Assembly (NCBI RefSeq): GCF_025717045.1
Contig: NZ_JAOVZN010000005.1
Location: 248,001 to 312,000, forward strand
From: Flavobacterium sp. SH_e
GTDB lineage: Bacteria > Bacteroidota > Bacteroidia > Flavobacteriales > Flavobacteriaceae
DNA length: 64,000 nucleotides
Direction: 5' to 3'
In this document: piece by piece, positions 9,238 to 17,645 of the stretch
Numbering within the stretch: the stretch's first letter is position 1
Layout: the number at the start of each line of letters is the position of its first letter
Notes under the pieces: model-generated
Told to the model about the DNA's origin: nothing
Seen by the model: only the letters and a program-made list of their open reading frames with translations
The model's database searches: none
Position numbers and translations under genes: made by a program

Positions 9238-9481
9238 TCAATTAATGGTATCTCTACCCTTCTGAGTCGTGTTTTCTTTAGACTTATTGGTTTTTCCCTT
9301 CTTTTCACGCTGTTTATTGACTGTATCTTTCTTTGTAGTAGTGCTTTGCTGCGTACTAGTTTTGTGTTTGCTTTTTTTACTGTGAATAGTCTGTACTCTG
9401 TTTTTTCTTAACAGGGGTTTCCTGCGCAGATGCAAACCCAAAAAACAGGATCATACAAAAGCTTGCAATTAAATTTCTCAT
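9238..9481 (-). pseudogene. small secreted Lys/Thr-rich protein with a frameshift
   Basis: From the ATG at 9481 the frame encodes a good signal peptide (MRNLIASFCMILFFGFASAQ) and then ETPVKKKQS, but stops 34 codons in. A second frame carries on from there to 9238 with a very basic, Lys/Thr/Gln/Ser-rich sequence ending QKGRDTIN. The two join smoothly if one A is removed from the A6 run near 9400. Together they would give a secreted, disordered basic protein of about 80 residues. This may be a true frameshift, a phase-variable homopolymer or a sequencing error. The plus-strand frame in the same place is a shadow. Confidence 0.55.
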
Positions 9482-9621
9482 AATTCATTTCTTTTAATTA
9501 ATAATTTGATTTTTTTCAAAACAATATCTATTTGTTTCATTGCAAATTTTATCGTTTTGTATATCAGTTATTTACACCTAAAAACATTTAAATTATAGGA
9601 TTTCCATAAACCCTCATTAAA

Positions 9622-12600
9622 ATGAAAACAAATGAATTAATCAATCAAACAAACTCTAATTTTCAAGTAACAGCAATAGGAAGTTCTTCAGCAGAAATTG
9701 ATGTATTAAAAAAAATAATATCAGATCTGCCGTTAGATTCAGGAAGAGCCTATCTTATTTTTGAAAATTTTTCGACTGCCCAAACTCCTAATCTTGCAAA
9801 TGAACTTGCTGCACAAACCAAAATACCAGTTACCGAAATTGTTCATCACATTAATGTAGAATCCAACCATATTTACGTAATTCCTGAGAATAATTTTCTG
9901 ATTTACGAAGACGGAATATTAAAACTAAAACCTACAAACAGAAGCACTAAAACCAACAACGGTTTCGATATCTTTTTTGAAACAGTCGGAAATACTTTTA
10001 AAAGTTATTCTATTGGTTTAATACTAACCTGGTCACCATTAGACGGCTCCACAGGTCTTAAAAAACTGAAAGAAGCAGGCGGATCAACAATTGCTGTTCT
10101 TTCAAAAAAAGGTTTTATTCAAAATGCGGTAACTTCTGAGTACATCGATTACTTTATAGCGCCAAATGAAATTGCAGACAAGCTCACGCAGATTCACGAA
10201 AGCAACTTAATCACGCATTCTTACGGAGAAAAAGAATCGACAGCGGATGAAAAAGAACTGCTGAATCAAATAATAGAAATATTGTATCTGCGCACGAGTA
10301 CAGATTTTCAGCATTATAAACAGACTACACTGCGAAGAAGAATTGCAAAAAGAATGGTGGTAACCAAACAAGAAACCATAGAGCGATACCTGATTTTACT
10401 GCGAAATAATACCAAAGAGCAAGATTTATTGTTTGATGATATTCTGATTCCAGTTACTTATTTTTTCCGTGATCGGGAGGCTTTTGATAATTTGCACCAA
10501 AACATCTTCCCTTCTTTGATTGAAAGTCTTTCGAATTCAACCTTAAGATTCTGGTCGGCTGGCTGTTCTACAGGAGAAGAAGCTTATTCTCTGGCAATTT
10601 GTATTCACGAATATCTGGAGGAAATCAATAGAAACGATATTAAAGTGCAGATTATCGCTTCAGATTTGTCTGAAAAATGTATTTCAAAAGCGCGTTTAGG
10701 CATTTATACTGCACAAGACATAAAAAATATAAGTGAAAAAAGGCTTGAAAAATACTTTACCAAAAGAGACAATAGCTTTCATATCAATAAAGTCATTCGT
10801 GATATGTGTGTTTTTGCCGTTCACGATTTAACGAAAGATGCACCTTTTGCCAAAATTGATTTTGTTTCGTGCCGCAATGTTTTAATCTATTTTGATACCG
10901 ATTTACAGAATCAGGTATTAACTTCATTTCATTATGCACTTCGCGATAAAGGCTTTTTATTTTTAGGAAAACCAGAATGGACACAACACGTTCCACACTT
11001 ATTTGCAACGGTTGACAAATTGGATAGAATTTACAGCCGAAAAACAATTGAACAGTTCCAGCCAAAAAAAATAGCACGAACTGATTATAACAGCCCAAAA
11101 ATAAATGAGAGTATTGATCCTGAAATAAACTACAGAAAAATTGCTTCAGATATTTTGCTCGAACATTATTCGCCTGCTGCCGTAATCATTAACGAAGATC
11201 TCGAAATTGTTCATTTCCATGGTGACACCAGTCCGTTTTTACAGCCTGCGCCTGGTAAACCGAGTTTCAATATTCTAAATATGGTTCGTGAAGAATGGGG
11301 TTTTGAACTTAGAAATAATATTTTAAAAGCCAGAAACGAGAAAAAGAACTTTTCGGGAGATTTTATTTCCTTAAAAAAGCAGTCTTTTTTAACTTCATTT
11401 GAAATTATTTATCTTCCTGCCTACACTGATTTACTTCTTATAATATTCTGCAAAAAAATCATTTCGTCAGCAGAAACCAGTAGTCATCATTCGCTGGAAA
11501 TGGAGAAAGAACTAGTGCAACTTCGTGGCGATTTTAAAAGAGTTACCGAAGAACAGCAGATTTATTTCGAAGAATTGCAGACTACAAATGAAGAATTGGT
11601 AAGCTCAAACGAAGAAATGCTGATGATAAACCAGCAGCTTGAAAATTCTGCTCAGGAACTGCAGTCTAATAATCAGGAACTTTCCTGTTTAAATGATGAA
11701 CTTCAAAATCGTAGGGAAGAACTGGCTTCTATGCGTAATTTTTACGAATCTATTGTTAACACCATTAAAGAACCGCTTATTATTATTGATAAAAGTTTTA
11801 TCATTAAAAGTGCCAATCCTGCTTTTTACAACTATTTTAAAACCACTGAAGAACAGACAGAAGGTCTTTCGATATTTGAGATAGGAAATTCGCATTGGGA
11901 TATACCTGCGTTTAGAGAATCTGTACTAAAAAAAGTAAGTTATAATGAGGTTGTAGAAAATTTTAAAATCCAGTTTGACTTTGAAATTCATGGAAAAAAA
12001 ATAATGCTAATAAATGCCACTCCAATTGTAAATGCTGTTCCAGACGGAATGATTTTATTAGCAATGGAAGATATTACAGATTTAGAAGAAAGCCATGAAT
12101 CTTTAAAAAATAAAAATCTGGAACTTCATAATTACACCAAACAATTAGAATCGTTTACAATTGCGGCAAGCGATCATTTATTAGAGCCGATTCGGAAAAT
12201 TTATATGTTTGGGAAAAAAGTTTTAGATGCCGAAAAAACGCTTACAGAATCTGGTAAACATAATTTAAACCGCTTATTAAGTTCGGCTGTAAATATGAAT
12301 CAGCTTTTGGAAGATCTCATTGATTATTCGAAAATAAATTTCGGGCAGAAAGACTTTAAAAAAACAGATTTGAATATTGTTCTAAAAAAAGTACTATCCG
12401 ACTTAAAATCAAGCATAAGTAAGCAGAAAGCGGAAATAGAACTCAATACGCTCCCAACGCTTCGTATTATTCCTTCGCAAATGCAGCAGCTTTTTACTCA
12501 TTTGATTTCTAATGCTATCAAATATGCCAAACAAGACAGTAGCCCGAAAATAAAAATTGGCGTTGAAGAAGTTTCTCCTGATGAATTAATAGATTTTGGG

Positions 12601-12840
12601 GCCAATCCAGAAACAAAGTACATCAAACTATGTATTAGTGATAACGGAATCGGTTTTCCTAAAAATTTTGAAACGCTTATTTTTAATCCTTTCTATAAAT
12701 TGAACACCAGCGACGAACAATACGGAAGCGGACTCGGACTAACCTTGGTTCAAAAAATCGTGCACAATCACAAAGGATTTATAAAACTTTCAAGTGAACC
12801 CAACAAAGGAACAATAGCTTACATCTATCTCCCTGTTTAA
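9622..12840 (+). CDS. CheB-CheR-PAS-histidine kinase fusion, copy 2 with degenerate catalytic sites
   Basis: This 1072-residue paralogue has the same domain order as the protein at 5659. The CheB region keeps Ser (GSSSAEID) and Asp (WSPLDGS) but has Asn in place of the catalytic His (IFENFS), so methylesterase activity is unlikely. CheR looks intact: RRRIAKRM, WSAGCSTGEEAYSLA, DFVSCRNVLIYF. The coiled coil and PAS domain are retained. In the kinase the H-box reads AASDHLLEP (residues 851-852) instead of ASHDLQEP, so Asp occupies the phospho-acceptor position and His is shifted by one. N-box (THLISNAIKYA), G1 (SDNGIGF) and G2 (GSGLGLTLV) remain. Partner and output are unknown. Confidence 0.93.
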   Translation: MKTNELINQTNSNFQVTAIGSSSAEIDVLKKIISDLPLDSGRAYLIFENFSTAQTPNLANELAAQTKIPVTEIVHHINVESNHIYVIPENNFLIYEDGILKLKPTNRSTKTNNGFDIFFETVGNTFKSYSIGLILTWSPLDGSTGLKKLKEAGGSTIAVLSKKGFIQNAVTSEYIDYFIAPNEIADKLTQIHESNLITHSYGEKESTADEKELLNQIIEILYLRTSTDFQHYKQTTLRRRIAKRMVVTKQETIERYLILLRNNTKEQDLLFDDILIPVTYFFRDREAFDNLHQNIFPSLIESLSNSTLRFWSAGCSTGEEAYSLAICIHEYLEEINRNDIKVQIIASDLSEKCISKARLGIYTAQDIKNISEKRLEKYFTKRDNSFHINKVIRDMCVFAVHDLTKDAPFAKIDFVSCRNVLIYFDTDLQNQVLTSFHYALRDKGFLFLGKPEWTQHVPHLFATVDKLDRIYSRKTIEQFQPKKIARTDYNSPKINESIDPEINYRKIASDILLEHYSPAAVIINEDLEIVHFHGDTSPFLQPAPGKPSFNILNMVREEWGFELRNNILKARNEKKNFSGDFISLKKQSFLTSFEIIYLPAYTDLLLIIFCKKIISSAETSSHHSLEMEKELVQLRGDFKRVTEEQQIYFEELQTTNEELVSSNEEMLMINQQLENSAQELQSNNQELSCLNDELQNRREELASMRNFYESIVNTIKEPLIIIDKSFIIKSANPAFYNYFKTTEEQTEGLSIFEIGNSHWDIPAFRESVLKKVSYNEVVENFKIQFDFEIHGKKIMLINATPIVNAVPDGMILLAMEDITDLEESHESLKNKNLELHNYTKQLESFTIAASDHLLEPIRKIYMFGKKVLDAEKTLTESGKHNLNRLLSSAVNMNQLLEDLIDYSKINFGQKDFKKTDLNIVLKKVLSDLKSSISKQKAEIELNTLPTLRIIPSQMQQLFTHLISNAIKYAKQDSSPKIKIGVEEVSPDELIDFGANPETKYIKLCISDNGIGFPKNFETLIFNPFYKLNTSDEQYGSGLGLTLVQKIVHNHKGFIKLSSEPNKGTIAYIYLPV

Positions 12841-12860
12841 AATCAAATCTACATAGAAGA

Positions 12861-12884
12861 ATCTCCAGAAATGGAGATTTTTTT
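12861..12884 (+). terminator. rho-independent terminator after kinase copy 2
   Basis: ATCTCCA (12861-12867) pairs with TGGAGAT (12872-12878) across a 4-base loop and is followed by a run of six T. It starts 21 bases after the stop codon. Confidence 0.85.
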
Positions 12885-12925
12885 GTTTTACAAACATTTT
12901 GTGGCAATTCTAGAATTATCATTTG

Positions 12926-12936
12926 CAATTGTATAA
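12926..12936 (+). promoter_or_regulatory. TAATTGTATAA-type element before the catalase gene
   Basis: CAATTGTATAA differs from the shared element by one base. It ends 123 bases before the catalase ATG, further than at the other sites. Confidence 0.4.
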
Positions 12937-13058
12937 AAAACACATTTCCGTAAAAATTAAATTTGAAACACTTGATAAATTACGGTTAGCAACTACCTAT
13001 AAATCTGAAAGATAAAACTGTAATTATTTTAAAGTTTTAAACTAATAAGAAAAACACC

Positions 13059-15203
13059 ATGAAAAATTTTCAAGACGAAAAACAAAGAGATTTATCCATC
13101 AATACCTCCGATGGAACAAACAAATTTTTAACTACAGATCAGGGCGTTAAAATTAATGATGATAATAATTCGCTTAAAGCCGGTGATCGCGGACCATCAT
13201 TATTAGAAGATTTCATTTTAAGAGAAAAAATTACGCATTTTGACCACGAGCGAATTCCAGAACGAATTGTTCATGCACGCGGATCTGGCGCGCACGGTTT
13301 TTTTGAAGTGACTAATCCAATTCCAGAATTGACAAAAGCAGGATTTCTTCAAGAAAAAGGACAAATAACGCCTGTTTTCGCTCGATTTTCTACCGTAGCA
13401 GGATCAAGAGGTTCTACCGATCTTGCCAGAGATGCGAGAGGATTTGCCGTAAAATTTTATACGCAGGAAGGGATTTATGATTTAGTAGCCAATAATATTC
13501 CTGTATTTTTTATTCAGGATGCCTCTAAATTTCCTGATTTGGTTCATGCTGTAAAGCCAGAACCGCACAACGAAATTCCTCAGGCGGCATCGGCGCACGA
13601 TACTTTTTGGGATTTTATTTCGCTAATGCCAGAATCTATGCACATGATTATGTGGGTAATGTCTGATCGTGCTATTCCGAGAAGCTACAGAATGATGGAA
13701 GGTTTTGGCGTTCATACCTTTAGATTAGTAAATGCTCAGGAAGAATCTGTTTTTGTGAAATTTCATTTTAAACCTAAATTGGGAACACACGCTGTTGCTT
13801 GGGATGAAGCGCAGAAGATTTCAGGAAAAAATCCTGATTTCCACAGACAGGATTTATGGGAAGCCATTGAAATGGGAAATTTCCCTGAATGGGAATTGGG
13901 CGTTCAGGTTATTCCGGCCGAAGACGAGCATAAATATAAATTTGACCTTTTAGATCCAACAAAAATTGTTCCCGAAGAATTAGTTCCCGTAACCATTGTC
14001 GGAAGAATGGTTTTGAATAAAAACCCAGAAAATTTCTTTGCCGAAACCGAACAGATTGCTTTCCATCCCGGTCATGTTGTTCCAGGAATTGATTTTTCTA
14101 ATGATCCGCTTTTGCAGGGAAGATTGTTTTCTTACACTGATACACAATTATCGAGATTAGGAAGTTCGAATTTTCATGAAATACCTATCAACAGAAGTAT
14201 TTCTCCCGTTCACAACAATCAGCGTGACGGACATATGCGTCAGGAAATTAATAAAGGGCGTGTCAGTTATTCTCCCAATTCTCTTGGAGGCGGATGCCCG
14301 TATCAGGCAAAAATTGCCGAAGGCGGATTCTCAAGTTTCAACGAACGTGTTGACTCTCATAAAGTAAGAGCTAGAAGCGAAAGTTTCAACGATCACTTCG
14401 GTCAGGCCAAATTGTTTTTTAACAGCCAAACACCTGAAGAAAAAAGCCATATCGTAAAAGCATTGCGTTTTGAACTTGGAAAAGTAGAAACGACAGCGAT
14501 CAGAGTTAGAATGCTGGGATTATTATCTCAGGTTGATACAGAACTTGCCGAAAAAGTTGCGCAGGGACTTGGAGCAACCGTTCCTTCAACTTTAGAAACT
14601 CCGATCAATAAAGGCGTATCACCAGAAACAGAAGAAGCAGGAACTCAGGAACCAAAAACTGTTCAATCTTCAGTTGAATCCTCTCAAGCTTTGAGTATGG
14701 TTAATAATCCAACCAATTCGCCAACAATCGAATCCAGAAAAGTAGCGATTCTAGTAACTGACGGCGTTTCTGAAGCTGCTGTAATGAACATGAAAGATGC
14801 ACTAAAAAAAGCTGGTGCCAAAGGCTGTGTTATTGCGCCGCATTTAGGCTCTGTTACAACAGATACCGATAGAGCGATTGCGGCAGAATTCAGTTTCTTC
14901 ACCGCTTCATCGGTTTTATTTGATGCTGTTTATGTGCCACACGGACTAGGATTAAATGCTTTGGCAGAAAATGACGATGCTCTTGAATACTTAAACGATG
15001 CATACAAACACTGCAAAGTAATTGGTGCCGATGGTGAAGCTTCAGAAATAATTAATGCAGCGCCATTTGCTTCAAAAATTACAAATGACGATGAAGGCGT
15101 TATTGTAACCAGCGAAATTGCCAGCGAAGCATTTGCTCAGGAATTTATAAACGCTATGACCAAACACCGTTTTTGGCAGCGTGAACCAAACTTATACAGT
15201 TAA
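13059..15203 (+). CDS. katE: large-subunit (clade II) catalase, HPII type
   Basis: The 714-residue length and two-part build match large-subunit catalases, which convert hydrogen peroxide to water and oxygen using heme. The catalytic His is in RIVHARGSGAHG (about residue 73). The family block FSTVAGSRGSTDLARDARGFAVKF follows at about 110-135. The proximal heme Tyr is in RLFSYTDTQLSRLG (about 360). After a linker near residue 550, the C-terminal domain (SRKVAILVTDGVSEAAV to the end) is the DJ-1/class I glutamine amidotransferase-like domain typical of HPII. The product is probably cytoplasmic. A DUF892 gene starts 16 bases after the stop, so the two are likely an operon for oxidative stress. 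Confidence 0.97.
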   Translation: MKNFQDEKQRDLSINTSDGTNKFLTTDQGVKINDDNNSLKAGDRGPSLLEDFILREKITHFDHERIPERIVHARGSGAHGFFEVTNPIPELTKAGFLQEKGQITPVFARFSTVAGSRGSTDLARDARGFAVKFYTQEGIYDLVANNIPVFFIQDASKFPDLVHAVKPEPHNEIPQAASAHDTFWDFISLMPESMHMIMWVMSDRAIPRSYRMMEGFGVHTFRLVNAQEESVFVKFHFKPKLGTHAVAWDEAQKISGKNPDFHRQDLWEAIEMGNFPEWELGVQVIPAEDEHKYKFDLLDPTKIVPEELVPVTIVGRMVLNKNPENFFAETEQIAFHPGHVVPGIDFSNDPLLQGRLFSYTDTQLSRLGSSNFHEIPINRSISPVHNNQRDGHMRQEINKGRVSYSPNSLGGGCPYQAKIAEGGFSSFNERVDSHKVRARSESFNDHFGQAKLFFNSQTPEEKSHIVKALRFELGKVETTAIRVRMLGLLSQVDTELAEKVAQGLGATVPSTLETPINKGVSPETEEAGTQEPKTVQSSVESSQALSMVNNPTNSPTIESRKVAILVTDGVSEAAVMNMKDALKKAGAKGCVIAPHLGSVTTDTDRAIAAEFSFFTASSVLFDAVYVPHGLGLNALAENDDALEYLNDAYKHCKVIGADGEASEIINAAPFASKITNDDEGVIVTSEIASEAFAQEFINAMTKHRFWQREPNLYS

Positions 15204-15219
15204 TCAAAAAAATATAAAA

Positions 15220-15819
15220 ATGAAAAATTCAGAAAAACAAGGTCAGACGAATGCTGCAAAACCAAAAGCAAGTCAGACAAAAGATATAAAAAACGATGCT
15301 AAAATAAATTTTGTAGAACCTGCGCCAGATGCTGCTACAGAATTAAAAGATCTATTTATTGACAGTTTAAAAGATATTTACTGGGCAGAAAATGCGTTGG
15401 TTGGCGCGTTACCAAAAATGGCGGGGAATGCTTCATCAGCGGGACTTTCAGGAGCTATTTTAGAGCATCTTTCGATAACACAAAATCAAGTTTCCAGATT
15501 GGAACAGGTCTTTAATTTATTAGGAGAAAAAGCCGAAGGAAAAAAATGCGAAGCGATGGCAGGTTTATTAAAAGAAGGAGACAGCATTCTTTTAGAGACC
15601 GCTCCGGGCGCGGTCAGAGACGCTGGCATAATCGCCGCTTCGCAAAAAATCGAACATTATGAAATTGCTACTTATGGAACCTTAGTGGCTTTTGCAAAAG
15701 CAATTGGCGAAAATGATGCTGCAAAATTATTAACCCAAACGCTGGCAGAAGAAAAAGAAGCAGATTGCATATTAAACGATGTAGCACTGAATTTGGTAAA
15801 CATTGTTGCAGCAGAATAA
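15220..15819 (+). CDS. DUF892 ferritin-like protein (YciF/YciE type)
   Basis: Read from the ATG at 15220, the product has 199 residues. A GTG 39 bases upstream lies inside the catalase gene and is less likely. The first 35 residues are Lys/Gln-rich and disordered. The rest is a four-helix ferritin-like bundle: LKDLFIDSLKDIYWAENALVGALPKM opens the domain, and IEHYEIATYGTLVAFAKAIG and LAEEKEADCILNDVA supply the typical Glu and His metal-ligand positions. YciF-like proteins are linked to stress responses, but their reaction is unknown. It is directly downstream of the catalase gene. Confidence 0.9.
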   Translation: MKNSEKQGQTNAAKPKASQTKDIKNDAKINFVEPAPDAATELKDLFIDSLKDIYWAENALVGALPKMAGNASSAGLSGAILEHLSITQNQVSRLEQVFNLLGEKAEGKKCEAMAGLLKEGDSILLETAPGAVRDAGIIAASQKIEHYEIATYGTLVAFAKAIGENDAAKLLTQTLAEEKEADCILNDVALNLVNIVAAE

Positions 15820-15853
15820 GAAAACAAATTCATTCTTACTTTTTTATTTGAAA

Positions 15854-15883
15854 AGCACCTGTATTTAAACAGGTGTTTTTTTT
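15854..15883 (+). terminator. rho-independent terminator after the DUF892 gene
   Basis: CACCTGT pairs with ACAGGTG across a 6-base loop, followed by eight T. It closes the catalase-DUF892 unit. Confidence 0.88.
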
Positions 15884-15907
15884 ATTTCAAAATTAACCAT
15901 CTGTTAA

Positions 15908-15918
15908 TTATACAATTA
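15908..15918. promoter_or_regulatory. TAATTGTATAA element before the Lys-rich/acidic gene pair
   Basis: The plus strand reads TTATACAATTA, the reverse of the shared element, inside a nearly symmetrical context (TTAATTATACAATTA). It ends 77 bases before the ATG at 15995. The orientation is opposite to that at the other gene-linked copies, which weakens the case for a directional promoter element. Confidence 0.35.
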
Positions 15919-15994
15919 GAAATGCCATTATATATAAAATAATGATTTTTAGTCCGTGTACATTTGGCTTATTAACAAATTAAAAAAATATATT

Positions 15995-16135
15995 ATGGCA
16001 ACTTCAAACACTAAAAAAAGCACTGAGAGTGCTAAGGCATCAGATAAAAAAACTGATAAAAAAGAAACAGCTTCAAAAGGCGGTTCTAAATCTGCTTCGG
16101 ATTCAAAAAAAGAAACAGGTTCAACTAAAAAGTAA
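15995..16135 (+). CDS. 46-residue Lys/Ser/Thr-rich disordered protein
   Basis: ATG at 15995 opens a 46-residue frame made almost only of Lys, Ser, Thr, Ala, Asp, Glu and Gly (MATSNTKKSTESAKASDKK at the start, TGSTKK at the end). It has 13 Lys against 6 acidic residues. No hydrophobic core, signal peptide or membrane segment is visible, so it is probably intrinsically disordered. It sits 17 bases before a very acidic protein gene and after a candidate regulatory element, which supports expression as a pair. The function is unknown. Confidence 0.6.
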   Translation: MATSNTKKSTESAKASDKKTDKKETASKGGSKSASDSKKETGSTKK

Positions 16136-16152
16136 CACTTAAAAATTGTATT

Positions 16153-16506
16153 ATGGATATAGAAGAAAGAGAAAATTACGATCTGGAAGATCAGGATTTT
16201 CAAAATACAGAACGATACGAAGATCCAGATATTGATGCGCCACCAGCAGATCATTCCATATCCGACAATGCTGAACCTGATTATGGAAATGATTTAGAAA
16301 GCCAGGAATTTGGCACTTCTGAATTTGATAATGAAAATCTAGGCAATGAAAGATCAGATATTGATGAATTTGCTACAGATGAACTGGACTACGATGAACT
16401 GGAAGACGACTTTGATGACGATGAAATTGACAATGACGAATTGGATAACGAAGATCTAGGAAATCTAGATGACGAAGAAGGAACAAATCCAGATCGAAAT
16501 CTTTAA
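16153..16506 (+). CDS. extremely acidic disordered protein
   Basis: The 117-residue product is dominated by Asp, Glu and Asn, contains no Lys, and has only a handful of Arg. The second half is an Asp/Glu ladder with repeats of the type DELD/DELED/DDDEIDNDELD. No domain, signal peptide or metal-binding EF-hand loop is recognisable, though such sequence could bind cations nonspecifically. It lies just after the Lys-rich 46-residue gene and is probably cotranscribed. The frame is full length and ends before a hairpin, so it appears real. The function is unknown. Confidence 0.7.
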   Translation: MDIEERENYDLEDQDFQNTERYEDPDIDAPPADHSISDNAEPDYGNDLESQEFGTSEFDNENLGNERSDIDEFATDELDYDELEDDFDDDEIDNDELDNEDLGNLDDEEGTNPDRNL

Positions 16507-16512
16507 AAACAT

Positions 16513-16537
16513 TAAAGCCGTATCGTAGACGGCTTTA
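16513..16537. terminator. hairpin terminator between convergent genes
   Basis: TAAAGCCGT pairs with ACGGCTTTA across a 7-base loop. It lies seven bases after the acidic gene and six bases from the end of the convergent receiver-like gene. T tracts are weak on both sides. Confidence 0.65.
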
Positions 16538-16542
16538 GTTTA

Positions 16543-16989
16543 TTAAAAATTTTGCTTTTCTTTTTTTTCTTTAGTTAAAAGTTTAGGCCTTTTTTCTGCC
16601 TTCCAGTATTGTACGATTGTGGTTAAGACCTCTTTAAATTTTTCTTCTCTGTAAGGTTTAACAAAATAGCTTTTTGTTGGAGTGGAATAAGCATCAATCA
16701 CAAAACAATTGGAAAAGAAAATAGAATAAAAAAGACACGGAGAATTAAATTGTTTGTAAATATCCTTATAATCAATATCATCTTGTTTACAATTTCCATT
16801 AAACTTTAGAATGTTTGAAAAAAATAAGAAAGGTTTTAAGTGCAGCGAAATAAGGTGCTCTTTTGCCTCAGTAAATGTACTAAAGTATAGCAGGTTATTT
16901 TTAAAATCAGTTTCTTGAAAAATTTGTTCAAACAAATTGAAATCTTCTATACTTTCTTCTATTATAATAATTGGTCCGTTCTTATCCAT
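16543..16989 (-). CDS. degenerate response-regulator receiver domain protein
   Basis: Read from the ATG at 16989 (MDKNGPIIIIEES), the 148-residue product follows the receiver fold. The acidic pair after beta-1 is present as EE. The conserved Lys after beta-5 is present as SYFVKPYREEKF. The phospho-acceptor Asp expected at the end of beta-3 is replaced: the segment reads KPFLFFSNILK. It is therefore a pseudo-receiver and probably works without phosphorylation, by protein contact. There is no output domain. A longer frame from 17037 is possible, but MDKNG starts just before beta-1. A TAATTGTATAA element lies 67 bases upstream. Confidence 0.7.
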   Translation of the reverse strand: MDKNGPIIIIEESIEDFNLFEQIFQETDFKNNLLYFSTFTEAKEHLISLHLKPFLFFSNILKFNGNCKQDDIDYKDIYKQFNSPCLFYSIFFSNCFVIDAYSTPTKSYFVKPYREEKFKEVLTTIVQYWKAEKRPKLLTKEKKEKQNF

Positions 16990-17055
16990 AATCGTGTTTT
17001 TTTGGAGATTATACGTAGAGAATCTAACAAAGATCATCAGAATATAATCGTCAAT

Positions 17056-17066
17056 TTATACAATTA
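17056..17066 (-). promoter_or_regulatory. TAATTGTATAA element before the pseudo-receiver gene
   Basis: On the minus strand it reads TAATTGTATAA and lies 67 bases before the ATG at 16989, a spacing close to that at 4179 and 4244. It is also 25 bases from a possible plus-strand ORF at 17091. Confidence 0.45.
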
Positions 17067-17090
17067 TCACATTAATGTTATATTATTCCC

Positions 17091-17315
17091 ATGTTTGATG
17101 TTTTTTTTTACTTAAAAAGAGATGATAACTATATAATTAGAACACCAAAACAAACTTTTACCTATGGGAATTATATAAACTTGAGATATAATCGTGTAAT
17201 TGAGCCAATTGGTTCAGTTTATCTTTGTAATCCAATTATTTCATTAAAAGAAAATGAACAAAAACAGTTCTGCTATCATTTTATAAGAAGTCAAAAAAGA
17301 AGCTTCTTTAGATAA
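17091..17315 (+). CDS. possible small hypothetical protein
   Basis: A 74-codon frame (MFDVFFYLKRDDNYI at the start, SQKRSFFR at the end) occupies an otherwise empty gap. Residues are mixed hydrophobic, aromatic and polar, without a recognisable motif. No clear ribosome site is seen. It may be a chance frame. Confidence is low. Confidence 0.25.
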   Translation: MFDVFFYLKRDDNYIIRTPKQTFTYGNYINLRYNRVIEPIGSVYLCNPIISLKENEQKQFCYHFIRSQKRSFFR

Positions 17316-17371
17316 ACAGAAGCTTAAAAATTCTCAAATCGAATAAATTTATTAATTAAAAAATTCAAGCC

Positions 17372-17563
17372 ATGGAAAGTTCAAAAATAAATATCGAAAA
17401 AAGTGAATGCAGCATTTCTAATACAAAGATATATTATGGAGATAATGATGAATTAATCTGTGTTAAAGTTTATCAAGGAGATTGGGGCAATTGGGATGAA
17501 AAACCTGAGAAGAGTGAATCTATTTCCAATGAAAATATAGAAAATGATGCTGAAAAGCTTTGA
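17372..17563 (+). CDS. small acidic hypothetical protein
   Basis: The 63-residue product begins MESSKINIEKSECSISNTKI and contains a Trp-rich VYQGDWGNWDEKPEK centre and an acidic tail. It is similar in size and charge to other small stress-block proteins nearby, but belongs to no family I recognise. Coding bias looks better than for the 17091 frame. The function is unknown. Confidence 0.4.
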   Translation: MESSKINIEKSECSISNTKIYYGDNDELICVKVYQGDWGNWDEKPEKSESISNENIENDAEKL

Positions 17564-17645
17564 AACTAAATTAATCGAAAATTTTCACAAGAAATGGGCT
17601 TTTTTTTATGATTTATTGTGAGAAAAAATTAATTCATCCAATATT

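Noticed and set aside
9208..9411. Plus-strand ORF of 67 residues
   Set aside because: It is the complement of the secreted basic protein. The minus strand has a signal peptide and a terminator, and the plus frame has neither.
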